DNA of 64,000 bases from Hymenobacter caeli (GCF_013294115.1 NZ_JABSNP010000005.1:218876-282875); one strand, 5' to 3'; positions 53,754 through 63,606 are shown, counted from the stretch's first letter. Program-made: numbers and translations. The notes: a model not told the origin generated them from the letters alone.

Positions 53754-55049
53754 TCAAACACTTATATACGATTCTCTCAATATTTTCTGGTCTTCTTCGG
53801 GCTCTTCGTTGGCGGGGAGGGCCAGGGGCCGGGGCTCGGGCTCGGCCAGGGCCGCCAGCAGCAGGCCCAGGAGGCCGAAGTGGTACGTGGACCAATCGTA
53901 GGACGCCGAGAACACCAGCAGGCAGCCGAAGTAGGCAATCAGCAGCGCGGTGTCGGGGCGCATGGGCCCTGGTTGGAACAGGCGCTGCCCGATGCGGACG
54001 ATGGGCACGAGCACCACCAGCAGGATGCCGAGGATGCCGAAGTAAAAGGCCCGGTCGAGGTAGAAGTTGTGGAAGTGGTGGCCGGTGCGGTCGGCCCACA
54101 TGGGCTGGTCGTTGCTGGGGTCGTAGAACTGCATGGGCACCTCGAAGCCCTCCAGCCGCCAGCCGGCAATGGGGCGTTCCTGCACCAGGGGCATGTACGA
54201 CTCCAGCTGCTTGAGGCGCCAGCTGCCGGTGCCCTGCTTGTCGGCGTTGGCCATGTCATCCATGCTGGTGGCCAAACGGGTCACCACTTCGGGGTTGTTC
54301 AGCACCAGGGCCGTGGCCCCCAGCGAACCCAGGATGCCGGGCACCACCACCAGCATAAAGGCTTTGGTGAAGGAAAAGCGCACGCCCGGCGTACGGCGCA
54401 GCAGCAGCAAATCGAGCGGAATGGCCACGGCCGTGGCAATCCACACCGAGCGGTGCTGAAGGAAGATGATGAGCGGCAGGCACAGGAAAAACCCGCCCAG
54501 CAGCAGCAGCCGGCCGTGGGTGAGGTAGCGGTTGAGGCAGTACAGGGCCACCGGCACGAACAAGTAGGCCGCCGACGAGCCAAACCCCCGTTCGTTCTCG
54601 GCGAAGGCGGTGAAGCTGAGCGAGTCGCGGTGAAAGATGAGCAGGTTCGCCACCAGCACCAGCGCGAGCACGCCCAGCAGCTGGCCCAGCGACGGCAGCC
54701 CGAAGCGCCGGTGGAAGCAGTAGATGCCGAACATAATCAGCAGCACAAACAGCTTGCTGAACACGTGCGGGTAGGCCATCCACGAGCCCTGGTTGGCGTA
54801 CGATTCCAGCATCAGCCCGCCGATGGCGGCCAGCACCACCCACATCCACCACCGGATGAGGCGCTCCATGTAGCGCCCGTAAAACACCATGGCGGCGAAG
54901 GCGGCCGCGAACAGCCCGTAGGTATACAGCTTAACGCCGTTGGGCTCCTGGTCCACCTGGAACCCGTAGATAAACTCCCAAAACGCCGCGTTGGTGGCCA
55001 GCACGGCCAGCAGGGGCAGGATGAGGAGGAAATGCAGCTTGATTTTCAT
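53754..55049 (-). CDS. O-antigen ligase/polymerase (Wzy-like) membrane protein
   Basis: A 431-residue integral membrane protein with about ten to eleven hydrophobic segments, starting MKIKLHFLLILPLLAVLAT. It has the Wzy_C region LQHRSVWIATAVAIPL and a large periplasmic loop containing QLESYMPLVQERPIAGWRLEG and GHHFHNFYLDRAFYFG, as in O-antigen ligase/polymerase proteins. In this cluster the likely role is polymerisation of flipped repeat units on the periplasmic face. The C terminus is cytoplasmic and acidic (EEPEEDQ). Confidence 0.85.
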   Translation of the reverse strand: MKIKLHFLLILPLLAVLATNAAFWEFIYGFQVDQEPNGVKLYTYGLFAAAFAAMVFYGRYMERLIRWWMWVVLAAIGGLMLESYANQGSWMAYPHVFSKLFVLLIMFGIYCFHRRFGLPSLGQLLGVLALVLVANLLIFHRDSLSFTAFAENERGFGSSAAYLFVPVALYCLNRYLTHGRLLLLGGFFLCLPLIIFLQHRSVWIATAVAIPLDLLLLRRTPGVRFSFTKAFMLVVVPGILGSLGATALVLNNPEVVTRLATSMDDMANADKQGTGSWRLKQLESYMPLVQERPIAGWRLEGFEVPMQFYDPSNDQPMWADRTGHHFHNFYLDRAFYFGILGILLVVLVPIVRIGQRLFQPGPMRPDTALLIAYFGCLLVFSASYDWSTYHFGLLGLLLAALAEPEPRPLALPANEEPEEDQKILRESYISV

Positions 55050-55085
55050 AATTATCGCGTAAGGTGAAGCCGCGGCCGGGCCGGG

Positions 55086-56309
55086 CTAGGCGAGCTGCGG
55101 GGCCGCCGCGGGGGCCACCGGCCGGGGCCGGGGCGGCGCCTGGCCGGCGGCCTGCTGGTAAAACGCCAGGGTGTTGCGCACCATCTCCGCCACGTCGAAG
55201 CGCGGCCGGGCGTAGGCGTACTGGCGCTGCTGGAGGCCATGCAGCGCGGCGGGGTCGGCGAGCAGCGCGGCCACTTGCGCGGCCAGGGCCGCGGGCGGGG
55301 TGGGCTTGGGTACCGAGGCTTCGGGCGTGCCGGCCAGCAGCTCGGGGCTGCCGCCGGCGGCCAGGGCCAGCACCGGGCACCCGGCCGCCAGGGCCTCGAT
55401 GACCACGTAGGGACAGTTTTCGCGGGTGGCGGTGTGCACGTACACGTCGGCGGCGTGCAGCAGCGGGGCCACCTGGGGGTGGTAGCCCAGCAGCACCACG
55501 TCGTTTTCGAGGCCGTGCCGGGCGATGAGGGCCCGGAGCAGGGCTTCGTCTTCGCCCTTGCCCACCAGCACCGTCACGCAGCCGGGGCGCAGGCGGCGCA
55601 GCTCGATGGCCGCCTGCACCAGGTACTGCTGGTTTTTGCGGGCCTCCCACTGGCCGATGTTCAGCACGATGGGCCGGCCCGAAAACAGGGCCCGCAGGTC
55701 GGGGCCGGGGGCGGGCGGAGTGCCGGGAGCCGGCCGGGCAAAGGCGGCCATGTCCACCCCGTTGTGGGCAATGGCGGTGCGGGCGTCGGGCGGCAGCAGG
55801 GGCCGCGTGAGGCGCAGCGCGTACTCCGAGATGCCCAAAAAAAACTTGGTGCGGCGCAGCAGGAAATTGAACCAAGCCAGCTCGAAGCGGGCCGTCCAGC
55901 CGTTGGGTTTCAGGCCCACCTGCTTGATTATCTCCTCGCCGGGGTGGTCGTTGTAGTGGCCGGTCACCACCACCGGCACCCGGTCGCGCAGGGCCAGGCG
56001 GGCGGCCCAGCCGCTGCTCACGTCCTGGGCGTTCACCACGTCGTAGGCCTGCCGGCGGTCGATGGCGAAGTAGATTTTGATGACGTCGGTCAGCTCCAGG
56101 CCCAGGCGCTTGCCCAGGGGGCCCGGCAGCAGGGCCAGCCCGTGGCGCAGGGCCCCCACCAGGCGCTGCCCCCAGGCGGGCAGGTCGTTCAGGGTGACGA
56201 CCGTGACCTGGTGGCCCTGGGCCCGCAGCAGGGCGCTCAGCCGCTCGTAGTGCACCCGCACGCCCGAGGCCGCGCCCGGCACTTGCAGCGAGGTTAGCAG
56301 AATATTCAT
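55086..56309 (-). CDS. Family 4 glycosyltransferase
   Basis: A 407-residue GT-B enzyme beginning MNILLTSLQVPGAASGVRVHYERL, with NAQDVSSGWAARLAL, IAHNGVDMAAFARP, a donor site PIVLNIGQWEARKNQQYLVQAAIEL and DVYVHTATRENCPYVVIEALAAGCPVLALAAGG containing the EX7E pair. Its ATG (56307-56309) overlaps the flippase stop by the ATGA arrangement, so the two are translationally coupled. The C terminus is a low-complexity Pro/Arg/Ala tail. Confidence 0.9.
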   Translation of the reverse strand: MNILLTSLQVPGAASGVRVHYERLSALLRAQGHQVTVVTLNDLPAWGQRLVGALRHGLALLPGPLGKRLGLELTDVIKIYFAIDRRQAYDVVNAQDVSSGWAARLALRDRVPVVVTGHYNDHPGEEIIKQVGLKPNGWTARFELAWFNFLLRRTKFFLGISEYALRLTRPLLPPDARTAIAHNGVDMAAFARPAPGTPPAPGPDLRALFSGRPIVLNIGQWEARKNQQYLVQAAIELRRLRPGCVTVLVGKGEDEALLRALIARHGLENDVVLLGYHPQVAPLLHAADVYVHTATRENCPYVVIEALAAGCPVLALAAGGSPELLAGTPEASVPKPTPPAALAAQVAALLADPAALHGLQQRQYAYARPRFDVAEMVRNTLAFYQQAAGQAPPRPRPVAPAAAPQLA

Positions 56310-57886
56310 GGGGTCAGGGGGTTATCGAAAGCTTCCAGCACCGCCGACCCGCCCGCAGCCCGCTCCAGAAAAGCGGCGTAGCGGGCCAGCCGCACCTGGG
56401 CCCCGGCCGGCAGCGCGGCCCGGCCGCGCAGCCGGGCTAGGGCCTGCCGCAGCACCGGCCGCAGCTCGGCCGTGGGCCAGCGCAGCAGCACGGCCCCCAG
56501 CACCGCGGCCCCGGCGGCCATCTGGGCCAGCAGGGCCAGCAGGGCGGGCGCGTGCAGCGGGCGCACCAGCAGGGCCACGGCCAGCAGGGCCAGGCCCACG
56601 GCGGCGGCGTTCAGCAGGCCGGGCCGGTAGATGGCCAGCAGGCGCGGGTACGAGATGCCGATGTCGCGGTGCGTGACGCGCATGTAGAGGAAGGTGCGCA
56701 CCACCTCGCCCGTGCCGATGGCCCCGGCAATGCCGGCCAGGCCGTAGCCCTTCAGCAGCCAGAACAGCGCCGTCAGCAGGGCCATGAACTCCAGGTTGAG
56801 GATGATTTTCTGGCGCAGGTTGGCCCGGGCGTCGGCCACCACGCCGGCAAACAAGGTGGTCATGCTCAGGGGGATGGACAGGCACAGCACGCGCAGCACC
56901 GGCACCGACGCGGCCCAGCGGGGCCCCAGCAGCACCTGCACCAGCTCGGGGGCGGCCACGGCCACGCCCGCGCACAGCGGCAGCACCAGCGTGGCCACCA
57001 CCGTGCTGCTGGCCAGGTACAGGGCCCGGGTGCGGGGCAAATCGTCCTGGATTTTGCTGAAGGCCGGAAAGGCCACCCGCGCCAGGCTGTTGGTGAGGAA
57101 GTACATGGGCAGGTACAGCAGCATGTAGGCCCGGTTGTAGATACCCAGCAGCACCGAACCCAGCAGCCGCCCAATCAGCAGCGTGTCGAGGTTGCCGTTG
57201 ACGAACTCCAAAAAGCCCACCACCGACACCCGGCCACCGTAGCCCAGCAGGCGGCCGTAGGGGGCCCGCAAAAACGTGAAGCGCACCGAGTGCCGCACCA
57301 CCAGGTAGTTAAAGAAGGCGACGAAGAACTGCTGGGCCAGGCTGGCGCCGATCAGGCTCCAGACGCCCGCGTGCAGCACGGCCAGCGTGATGCCCACGCC
57401 CCCGTAGCCCAGCACGTAGGCCGATACCTCCACCTTGGCCAGGGCTTCGAAGCGCATTTCGCGGCGCAGCAGGCTGGTGGCGGTGGCCCCCAGGCCCACG
57501 AGCACAAACCCCAGGGCCTGCACCCGCACCAGCGGCACCACGGCCGGCTCTTTCAGGAACAGCACGGCCAGCGGGGCCCCCAGCCAGGCCAGGCCCGCCA
57601 CCGCCAGCCCCAGGCCCAGCGACGCCGTGAAGGCCGCCCGCACGTCGTGTCCGTCAATCTCGGCCCGCTGCACCAGGGCGTGGCCCAGGCCCATCTCGGC
57701 AAAGTAGCTGCCGAAGCGCAGCACCACGCCCGTCATGGCCACCAGCCCGAAGGCGGTGGGGTCGAGCAGGCGGGCCATCACGGCGGTGTAGCCGATTTGC
57801 ATCACCGCCGTGAGCACCGTGGCCGCCGTCGTCCACTGCACGCCGCGCACGGCAGCCGAAGTCAGATTCTGGGTGGTGACGGCCAT
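56306..57886 (-). CDS. Oligosaccharide flippase (Wzx-like, MOP superfamily)
   Basis: A 526-residue polytopic protein with about fourteen hydrophobic segments, starting AAVRGVQWTTAATVLTAVMQIGYTAVMARLLDPTAFGLVA, the typical opening of the Wzx/MviN-like polysaccharide flippase group. QRAEIDGHDVRAAFTASLGLG and YNRAYMLLYLPMYFLTNSLARVAFPAFSKIQDD match the two halves. It moves lipid-linked repeat units across the inner membrane for Wzy polymerisation. It follows the autokinase gene after a 123-base gap full of AGCTGTTAGCT word repeats. Confidence 0.9.
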   Translation of the reverse strand: MAVTTQNLTSAAVRGVQWTTAATVLTAVMQIGYTAVMARLLDPTAFGLVAMTGVVLRFGSYFAEMGLGHALVQRAEIDGHDVRAAFTASLGLGLAVAGLAWLGAPLAVLFLKEPAVVPLVRVQALGFVLVGLGATATSLLRREMRFEALAKVEVSAYVLGYGGVGITLAVLHAGVWSLIGASLAQQFFVAFFNYLVVRHSVRFTFLRAPYGRLLGYGGRVSVVGFLEFVNGNLDTLLIGRLLGSVLLGIYNRAYMLLYLPMYFLTNSLARVAFPAFSKIQDDLPRTRALYLASSTVVATLVLPLCAGVAVAAPELVQVLLGPRWAASVPVLRVLCLSIPLSMTTLFAGVVADARANLRQKIILNLEFMALLTALFWLLKGYGLAGIAGAIGTGEVVRTFLYMRVTHRDIGISYPRLLAIYRPGLLNAAAVGLALLAVALLVRPLHAPALLALLAQMAAGAAVLGAVLLRWPTAELRPVLRQALARLRGRAALPAGAQVRLARYAAFLERAAGGSAVLEAFDNPLTP

Positions 57887-57892
57887 TTTTTT

Positions 57893-58005
57893 TGAGCTGT
57901 TAGCTGCTATTTTGAGCTGTTAGCCGCCAGCTATTAGCTTTTTGAAATAAAAAGACTTGCCAGCAATCATGAGAAGCCAACAGCTAAAAGCTAACAGCTC
58001 AATTA
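57893..58005. repeat. AGCTGTTAGCT word-repeat cluster between wzc-like and wzx-like genes
   Basis: GAGCTGTTAGCT (57894) and GAGCTGTTAGC (57914) occur in one orientation and AACAGCTAAAAGCTAACAGCTC (57979-58000) in the other, with AGCTATTAGCT between. The arms can fold into a hairpin. Similar arrangements with other words occur at 1374-1411 and 50020-50150. Confidence 0.75.
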
Positions 58006-58009
58006 AAAG

Positions 58010-60400
58010 CTATACGCCGTACTTGTAGGCGTTGGTTTTGTAGCGGTACTCGTAGGTGTTGGCAAAATGCACGTCGTTGATGACCATGTACAGCTGCTTC
58101 ACTTTGTAGTCGCGGTGCATCTCGTTGATTTGGCCCACCAGGGCCCGGTCGGTGTAGTTCTGGCGCACCACGTAAATTTTGGCGTCCAGGTACTGAAGCA
58201 GCACCAAGAACTCCGACACGTAACCCAGGGGCGGAATGTCCACCAGCAGGTAATCGTACTCGTCGCGCAACTGCTTCACCAGGTCGGCCAGCAGGGGGCT
58301 TTCTACCAGGCGGGTGGGGTTCTGGGGCAAGGGGCCGCAGCACAACACGTCCAGGCCGGCAATGCTGGTGCTGCTGCGGGCCTCGTCGAGGGTGCTTTCG
58401 CCGGTCAAGTAGGTGCTCAGGCCGTGGGGGGCGTTGCGGTCGATGCCGAAGTAGCCGGCCAGCGTGGGGCGGCGCATGTCGCACTCCAGCACGGCCACGC
58501 GGCGGCCGCTCTGGGCCAGCTCAGCGGCCAGGTTCACGGTGCAAAAGCTCTTGCCTTCGCCCGGCACCGACGACGTGACGCCAATCACGCGCTTGTCGAG
58601 GCCGGCGGCCAGGTACTGCATATTCACCCGCACGGCCCGGAAGGCCTCGGCGATGGCGCTGCGCGGGTCGTGCAGCATGGTTTGCTTATCCTCCGGGGTG
58701 CCGTGCGGGATCACGCCCAGCAGCGGAATCTTCGTTAGGCGGGCCAGGTCTTCCTTGCTCTGCACGCGGCGGTTGGTTTTGTCCTGCATCAGCACCAGGG
58801 CAGCGGGCAGCATCAGGCCGGCCAGCAGGGCCAGCAGGGCCACGAGCAGCGGCTTGGGGGCCGAGGGGCCCAGGCCGCTCTGCTTGGCGGGGTCCACTAT
58901 TTTCTTGTCCGTCATGTTGGTGGCCAGGGCAATGGCCGCCTCGTTACGCTTCTCTACCAGATTGTTGTAGTTCTTGTCGTTGTAGTCGCTGTTGGTTTTG
59001 AGGCTGCCGAGCTGCCGCTCGTTTTCGGGCATGCGGTTCAGTTGGCCGCGCACCTCGCCCAGCTGCTGCTCGGCGTCGCGCAGGGCGTTGCCCGACGAGT
59101 TCACCAGCCCGGTCAGGGTTTGGATGAGTTGCTCCTTGGTGCTGCTGATTTTCTCGTCCAGCGCCACCACTATCGGGTTTATTTCGCTGGCGTTCACAAT
59201 CAGGCCCGCCCGCTGGCTGTTCAGCTCCGACAACTGCTGGATAAGGCCCGTGGTGGCGGGGTCTTCGATGCCGGCGCTGCTGAGCGACACCTGTTGGTTG
59301 CTGCCCCGACGGGCCCGCACGTAGGCCAGCATGTTTTCGTAGTTGCGGCGGCTGGTGGCCAGGCGGTTGCGATTAGTCGACAGTTCGTTTTGCTGCTGGA
59401 GGCCCACCCCCGACTGGGCCCCGGCGTCTACCACGCTGTTGGCCGAGCGGAAGGAACTAAGGCTTTGCGCGGCCTTCGACTTCGACTCCGATTGCTTGTT
59501 GATTTCGTTGTCGAGGAAGGCAATGGTTTTGGTGCCCACCTGGTTCTTTTGGTTCAGGTCGTCCTGCACGTAGGTGGCCATCAGCGTGTTCAAAAACTGG
59601 GTTTCCTTGGCCGGCACCGTGCCCGAAGTGCTCAGCTCCAAAATGCGCGACTCGTGGTCGGTGGGGCGCACCTTTAGGCGGGCCTGGTACTCGCCGGCCA
59701 GGGTGGCCACGTCGTTGAACTTGAAGAAGTACTTGGTGCGGCGGCTGCCGACAAGTTGCCCAGGCTCGGGGCGAAACACGGCCGTGAGCAGCGCGTTGCG
59801 CAGCGTGTCGCCGGCCGCCACCGTCTGGTCAAACTCCACGTCGTCTACTTGGCGCACCAGTTCGCCGGTGGTCAGCTTGCGCAGGTCGCCGCGCTTGGCA
59901 TCGGCGTGCACCCGAAACTTGCCGTCGGCCAGCGGCTCCACGTAAATGGGCACGCCCGTAACCTGGGGCCGGCCGGGCACGGCCACCACCCAAAAGGGCA
60001 CGTCGCCGGCGGCCCGCTCGCGCACTTGCAGCGGCCGCACCCAGTTCAGCCACGAGTTGGGCTCGGCGTAGTAGCTCACCGAAAACGGCAGCTGGGCCAA
60101 GGTGCGCTGCAACATGCCCGCAGAGGTAAGCAGGCCCACCTCGTCTTCGAGCTTGAGGCCCTTGGGCTTGCTGTCCAGCAGCTGCAACAGCTCCTGGGCC
60201 TGTTTCGAGCCCGTCGATTGGTCGCCGATGAGCAGCGTGGACTGAAAATCGTACACCGGCGACTTCACCTGGAGGTACACCCAGGCCAAAGCGCCGAACA
60301 GCAGCAGCGAGGCCACGAACAGGGGCCAGCGGCGGCGCAGCTTAAAGTAAAGCTCGTGTAAATCTAATTCGGCGGCAGGAGCCGCGGGACGCACTTCCAT
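58010..60400 (-). CDS. Polysaccharide biosynthesis tyrosine autokinase (Wzc-like)
   Basis: A 796-residue bacterial tyrosine kinase controlling chain length and export. A Wzz domain with a first membrane segment (FVASLLLFGALAWVYL, ~29-44), a long periplasmic coiled-coil/GNVR region and a second segment (LLVALLALLAGLMLPAAL, ~525-545) precede the cytoplasmic kinase. Walker A SSVPGEGKS is near 607-615, Walker A' LECDMRRPTL follows, and VDIPPLG is the Walker B region. The C terminus has a tyrosine cluster (NTYEYRYKTNAYKYGV) for autophosphorylation. It lies between the export lipoprotein and the flippase. Confidence 0.93.
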   Translation of the reverse strand: MEVRPAAPAAELDLHELYFKLRRRWPLFVASLLLFGALAWVYLQVKSPVYDFQSTLLIGDQSTGSKQAQELLQLLDSKPKGLKLEDEVGLLTSAGMLQRTLAQLPFSVSYYAEPNSWLNWVRPLQVRERAAGDVPFWVVAVPGRPQVTGVPIYVEPLADGKFRVHADAKRGDLRKLTTGELVRQVDDVEFDQTVAAGDTLRNALLTAVFRPEPGQLVGSRRTKYFFKFNDVATLAGEYQARLKVRPTDHESRILELSTSGTVPAKETQFLNTLMATYVQDDLNQKNQVGTKTIAFLDNEINKQSESKSKAAQSLSSFRSANSVVDAGAQSGVGLQQQNELSTNRNRLATSRRNYENMLAYVRARRGSNQQVSLSSAGIEDPATTGLIQQLSELNSQRAGLIVNASEINPIVVALDEKISSTKEQLIQTLTGLVNSSGNALRDAEQQLGEVRGQLNRMPENERQLGSLKTNSDYNDKNYNNLVEKRNEAAIALATNMTDKKIVDPAKQSGLGPSAPKPLLVALLALLAGLMLPAALVLMQDKTNRRVQSKEDLARLTKIPLLGVIPHGTPEDKQTMLHDPRSAIAEAFRAVRVNMQYLAAGLDKRVIGVTSSVPGEGKSFCTVNLAAELAQSGRRVAVLECDMRRPTLAGYFGIDRNAPHGLSTYLTGESTLDEARSSTSIAGLDVLCCGPLPQNPTRLVESPLLADLVKQLRDEYDYLLVDIPPLGYVSEFLVLLQYLDAKIYVVRQNYTDRALVGQINEMHRDYKVKQLYMVINDVHFANTYEYRYKTNAYKYGV

Positions 60401-60454
60401 AACAAAAAGGGTAAGCAGGGCCCGGGCAACGGCACGCCGGGGCCCCCGTTTAGT

Positions 60455-61249
60455 TTAGTTGTGATTCGTAGTAAGGTAGCTGACCAGCAGCACGATGGCG
60501 GAAATGCCCGCAAACACGAGCCCCAGGTTGTTGGCGTTGGCCCGGGCCGTGCGCGCCTTCAGCGGTTCCACGTACAGGGCGTCGTTGGGCAACAGGTAGT
60601 AGTAGGGCGATTGCAGCAGTTTGGGGTCGGTCAGGTCCAATAATACGACTTCCGACCCCTTGGCGGTTTGCCGCACCAACTTCACGTTCTCGCGGTTGCC
60701 GAACTCTGTCAGGTCGCCGGCCAGGCCCAGGGCCTCCAGCACGGTGGCCTGCGGGTTGTAAATGAAATAGCGCCCTGGTGCGCGCACCTCGCCCAGCACG
60801 GTTATCTTGAAGCTCAACAGTTTCACCAGCACATTGGCGTCGCGCACGTAAGCCCCCACTTTCTGCTGCACCAGGGTCTGCACCTGCTCCAGGCTCAAGC
60901 CCTGCACCTTAACTTTGCCCACGGTGGGCAGGGTAATGGACCCGCTGTCGTCCACGGGGTAGCCGGTGAGGTAAAGCGTGCTGGGGTCGCCGGAAGTAAA
61001 CGTCTGGGGGCCCGTCACGTTGAAAATGTCGCTCAGAGCGGGCTGCACGCTTTGCACCCGGATGCTGAGCACATCGCCGGCTTGCAGCGCGTAGGCCGGG
61101 CGTACATTAACCACCTGCACCGGGCTCTTGGTTGAGTAGCCCGCACCTTGCAAGTAAGGCAATTTGCTCTGCGTCACGCAACCTCCCAGTCCCATTGCCA
61201 AATATCCCAGTACTACCGCCGCCAGGCGAAATCGAAAAAATGGGGTCAT
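60455..61249 (-). CDS. Polysaccharide export outer-membrane lipoprotein (Wza-like)
   Basis: A 264-residue protein with lipobox LGGC (Cys24), a Poly_export domain (YALQAGDVLSIRVQSVQP) and an SLBB-type domain (ITVLGEVRAPGRYFIYNPQATVLEALGLAGDLTEFG). A C-terminal hydrophobic segment, LGLVFAGISAIVLLVSYL, could be the membrane-crossing helix. It is the first gene of the long minus-strand operon and pairs with the autokinase 54 bases downstream. Together they form the trans-envelope export conduit. The promoter should lie in 61250-61400, but no clear TAnnTTTG box was found. Confidence 0.92.
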   Translation of the reverse strand: MTPFFRFRLAAVVLGYLAMGLGGCVTQSKLPYLQGAGYSTKSPVQVVNVRPAYALQAGDVLSIRVQSVQPALSDIFNVTGPQTFTSGDPSTLYLTGYPVDDSGSITLPTVGKVKVQGLSLEQVQTLVQQKVGAYVRDANVLVKLLSFKITVLGEVRAPGRYFIYNPQATVLEALGLAGDLTEFGNRENVKLVRQTAKGSEVVLLDLTDPKLLQSPYYYLLPNDALYVEPLKARTARANANNLGLVFAGISAIVLLVSYLTTNHN

Positions 61250-61624
61250 CAGAGGTGATATTAAAGAAAGTAAATAAAAGGTTATTTTTGGGTCCTGCGC
61301 ACTTTTTTGCTCGAAAAATGGAATTGTTCATCCCATTAAACCAAATAGTCACATTTTTTTATTAAATCAGGCAAAATTTCGGAGTCCACCTGAGAATACG
61401 CAATTAGACGCCGTTACGGTTGCCGTTGTTGCATTTCGTTGCGGGCCAAGTTTCCGGCCAGGCAATTTGCGGGCCAGGGCCTGCCGGCCCGCCAACTCCT
61501 TCCGCATCGCCTCGTAAAGGCCCCGGCCTGCCCAACCACTAATCTTTTACCCTCCCCCCGAAGTACGCCGCCCGCGGGGCAGGTTCGCCGCAAACCCAAG
61601 CTTGGCGTAGTGCAAACCAAATTT
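61250..61624. other. Intergenic region between divergent export lipoprotein and lipoprotein genes
   Basis: No gene is supported. The first 130 bases are AT-rich and probably hold the promoter of the long polysaccharide operon on the minus strand. The GC-rich second half precedes the small lipoprotein. Confidence 0.5.
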
Positions 61625-62182
61625 ATGAAAAACCTTTTTCCTTTCCTTGCGCTGCTCGCTGCGGCCGGCTGCAACAGCCCCACTACCCCCAAATCCGCGC
61701 CCGCCGGCGCTGGCGCAGCCGTTCCGCCCCCGGCCGATGCCGCCACCGATTCGCTGCACCAAGCCGTAGCGGCCTACATCAAGGCCAACGCGGCGGCATT
61801 TCCCGGCTACGAGGCGGTGCGCTGGGGCCGGCCCACGCCCTATACCAAGATGAGCGAAGCCGCCATCAAGGGCGTGGTGGCCATGCAGGCCTTCGACGAC
61901 GCCCTGGTGCCGCGCAACCAGGCCCTGGCCAACTACAAGGCCTCGCTGGCCCGCCACGACGCGCCCGCCCGCACCGCGGCCATCATGGGCATCTACGGCA
62001 AGGCCAACAAGCACAACGACTCGCTGCTGCTCATCGCCAACCGCTACATCGGCGTCAAAGACTCCGCCCGCATCGGCACCCAGCTCACGCACACCTACCG
62101 CGCCACCAACAAGGCCGGGGCAACCGGACTCGACAGCGCCACGTTTGTGGTGCGGCCCGGCGGCCAGGTCGAGCAATTGTAG
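61625..62182 (+). CDS. Small predicted lipoprotein, function unknown
   Basis: A 185-residue protein from MKNLFPFLALLAAAGCNSP with lipobox Cys16. After a Pro/Ala linker comes a domain with TDSLHQAVAAYIKANAAAFPGYEAVRWG, YGKANKHNDSLLLIANRYIG and ends TFVVRPGGQVEQL. The start is fixed by the signal peptide; the open frame upstream to 61439 is not used. I do not recognise a named family. It is probably attached to the inner or outer membrane, facing the periplasm. Confidence 0.75.
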   Translation: MKNLFPFLALLAAAGCNSPTTPKSAPAGAGAAVPPPADAATDSLHQAVAAYIKANAAAFPGYEAVRWGRPTPYTKMSEAAIKGVVAMQAFDDALVPRNQALANYKASLARHDAPARTAAIMGIYGKANKHNDSLLLIANRYIGVKDSARIGTQLTHTYRATNKAGATGLDSATFVVRPGGQVEQL

Positions 62183-62379
62183 GCCGCGCCGCAAATGATA
62201 CTATAACCGGCGGGGCCGCACGAAATTGACCGCTCCGGGGCCGTTGACGCGGCTGTTCAATTAGCGATTTTGCATAATTGGTATTTATCAATCTGCAGCT
62301 GGCTTTTTTTCGTAATTGACTGGTACCGAAGCAATATAAACTTGCATCCCAAGCTTTCACTTTTGTCACGCCCTTTTTT

Positions 62380-63606
62380 ATGGTAACGCTACAGAATCTG
62401 CCGGAAGAAATAAAAAACTTCGTCCAGGAACGCGGCCTGGCGCGGTCCGAGGCTTTCCCCAACGAACACCAAGTGGGCGTGCAGCTGGCCCTGACCCGCG
62501 TTACCGAATTGGTAATGAACAGCTTCGGCGAGCTGGCCGAGCAGCCCAGCGGCCGCGAAGTACTGTGGAACACCGCCCGCGAAGCCACCACCCACCCCGG
62601 CCCCCACGGCGCGGGCCTGATCAAATCGGTGCTCGACGACCGCTACCACGGCACAGTGAACGGCGTGGCCACGGCCGCGGGTGTGCAAACGGCCACCGTG
62701 GGCCGGCTGATTGACGTGGTGACCACGGCGGCCCTGGAAATTATGGGCGGCTTGGCAGCCGAAGGCCACTGGACGGCCCAAGAGCTGGGGCAATGGCTCC
62801 GGCCCCACCCGGGGGCGGGGGCGGCCGCCGCAGTGGCGGTGCCCTTGGCCGGCCTCGCCACCGAGCCCGCGGTGGCGCGCATGGCGGCCGACGGCGGCTC
62901 CATCGGTTGGGTGGCGGCCAATGCCAAGGCGCTGCTGCTGGCGTTGGGCGTCATCGCCGTGGGCGAGTTTGGCTACATCATCGGCAACCGGTCCGACACG
63001 AGTGCGGGCGAAGTAGCCGCCACGCCCTCCGCGGGAACGGCGGCCAGCCCGGTGGCCGGCCCCGGGGCCCCGGAGCGCAGCGGCCAGTACGCCGCCGTGC
63101 CGGTGGCCAACTTATCGGCCGGTTCGGCCAAGGCAGCGGTGCCGGTGGTGCTCAAACTTAAGAACGGCGTGCGGCAAATTATCGGGGCCAACTCGACCGA
63201 GAGCAAGCTGTACCAGTTCCTGATTGACCCGTCGAAGGAAGTGGACCCCACGGACCCCACCAAAAACTGGATTGGGTTCGACCGGATCTACTTCGAGAGC
63301 AACAAGGCCATCCTCACCAACGAGTCGCTGTGGCAGCTGTCCAACGTGGCCAGCATCCTCAAGCGGTTTCCGGACGCCAAGGTCAAGCTGGGCGGCTACA
63401 CCGACAGTTCGGGCAACCCTTACCTCAACCTGAAGCTGAGCCAGGAGCGGGCCAAGGCCGCCATGACCACCCTCGTGAGCATGGGCGTGCCCGCCGTCCG
63501 CCTCCAGGCCGTCGGCTACGGGGCCCAGGACGGCTTGGCCAGCAACGACACCGAAGAAGGGCGCTCCCTCAACCGGCGCGTGAGCCTGCAAGTGGTGAAG
63601 AAGTAG
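62380..63606 (+). CDS. OmpA-domain protein with N-terminal DUF937-like region
   Basis: A 408-residue protein. The N-terminal ~150 residues (LPEEIKNFVQERGLARSEAF, GLIKSVLDDRYHGTVNGVATAAGV) resemble DUF937-type cytoplasmic proteins. A membrane helix lies near 186-205 (KALLLALGVIAVGEFGYIIG), then a Ala/Pro-rich linker, then a C-terminal OmpA domain (IYFESNKAILTNESLWQL, KLGGYTDSSGNPYLNLKLSQERA, GYGAQDGLASNDTEEGRSLNRRVSL) that binds peptidoglycan. It has no signal peptide, so it probably spans the inner membrane with the OmpA domain in the periplasm. Confidence 0.85.
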   Translation: MVTLQNLPEEIKNFVQERGLARSEAFPNEHQVGVQLALTRVTELVMNSFGELAEQPSGREVLWNTAREATTHPGPHGAGLIKSVLDDRYHGTVNGVATAAGVQTATVGRLIDVVTTAALEIMGGLAAEGHWTAQELGQWLRPHPGAGAAAAVAVPLAGLATEPAVARMAADGGSIGWVAANAKALLLALGVIAVGEFGYIIGNRSDTSAGEVAATPSAGTAASPVAGPGAPERSGQYAAVPVANLSAGSAKAAVPVVLKLKNGVRQIIGANSTESKLYQFLIDPSKEVDPTDPTKNWIGFDRIYFESNKAILTNESLWQLSNVASILKRFPDAKVKLGGYTDSSGNPYLNLKLSQERAKAAMTTLVSMGVPAVRLQAVGYGAQDGLASNDTEEGRSLNRRVSLQVVKK

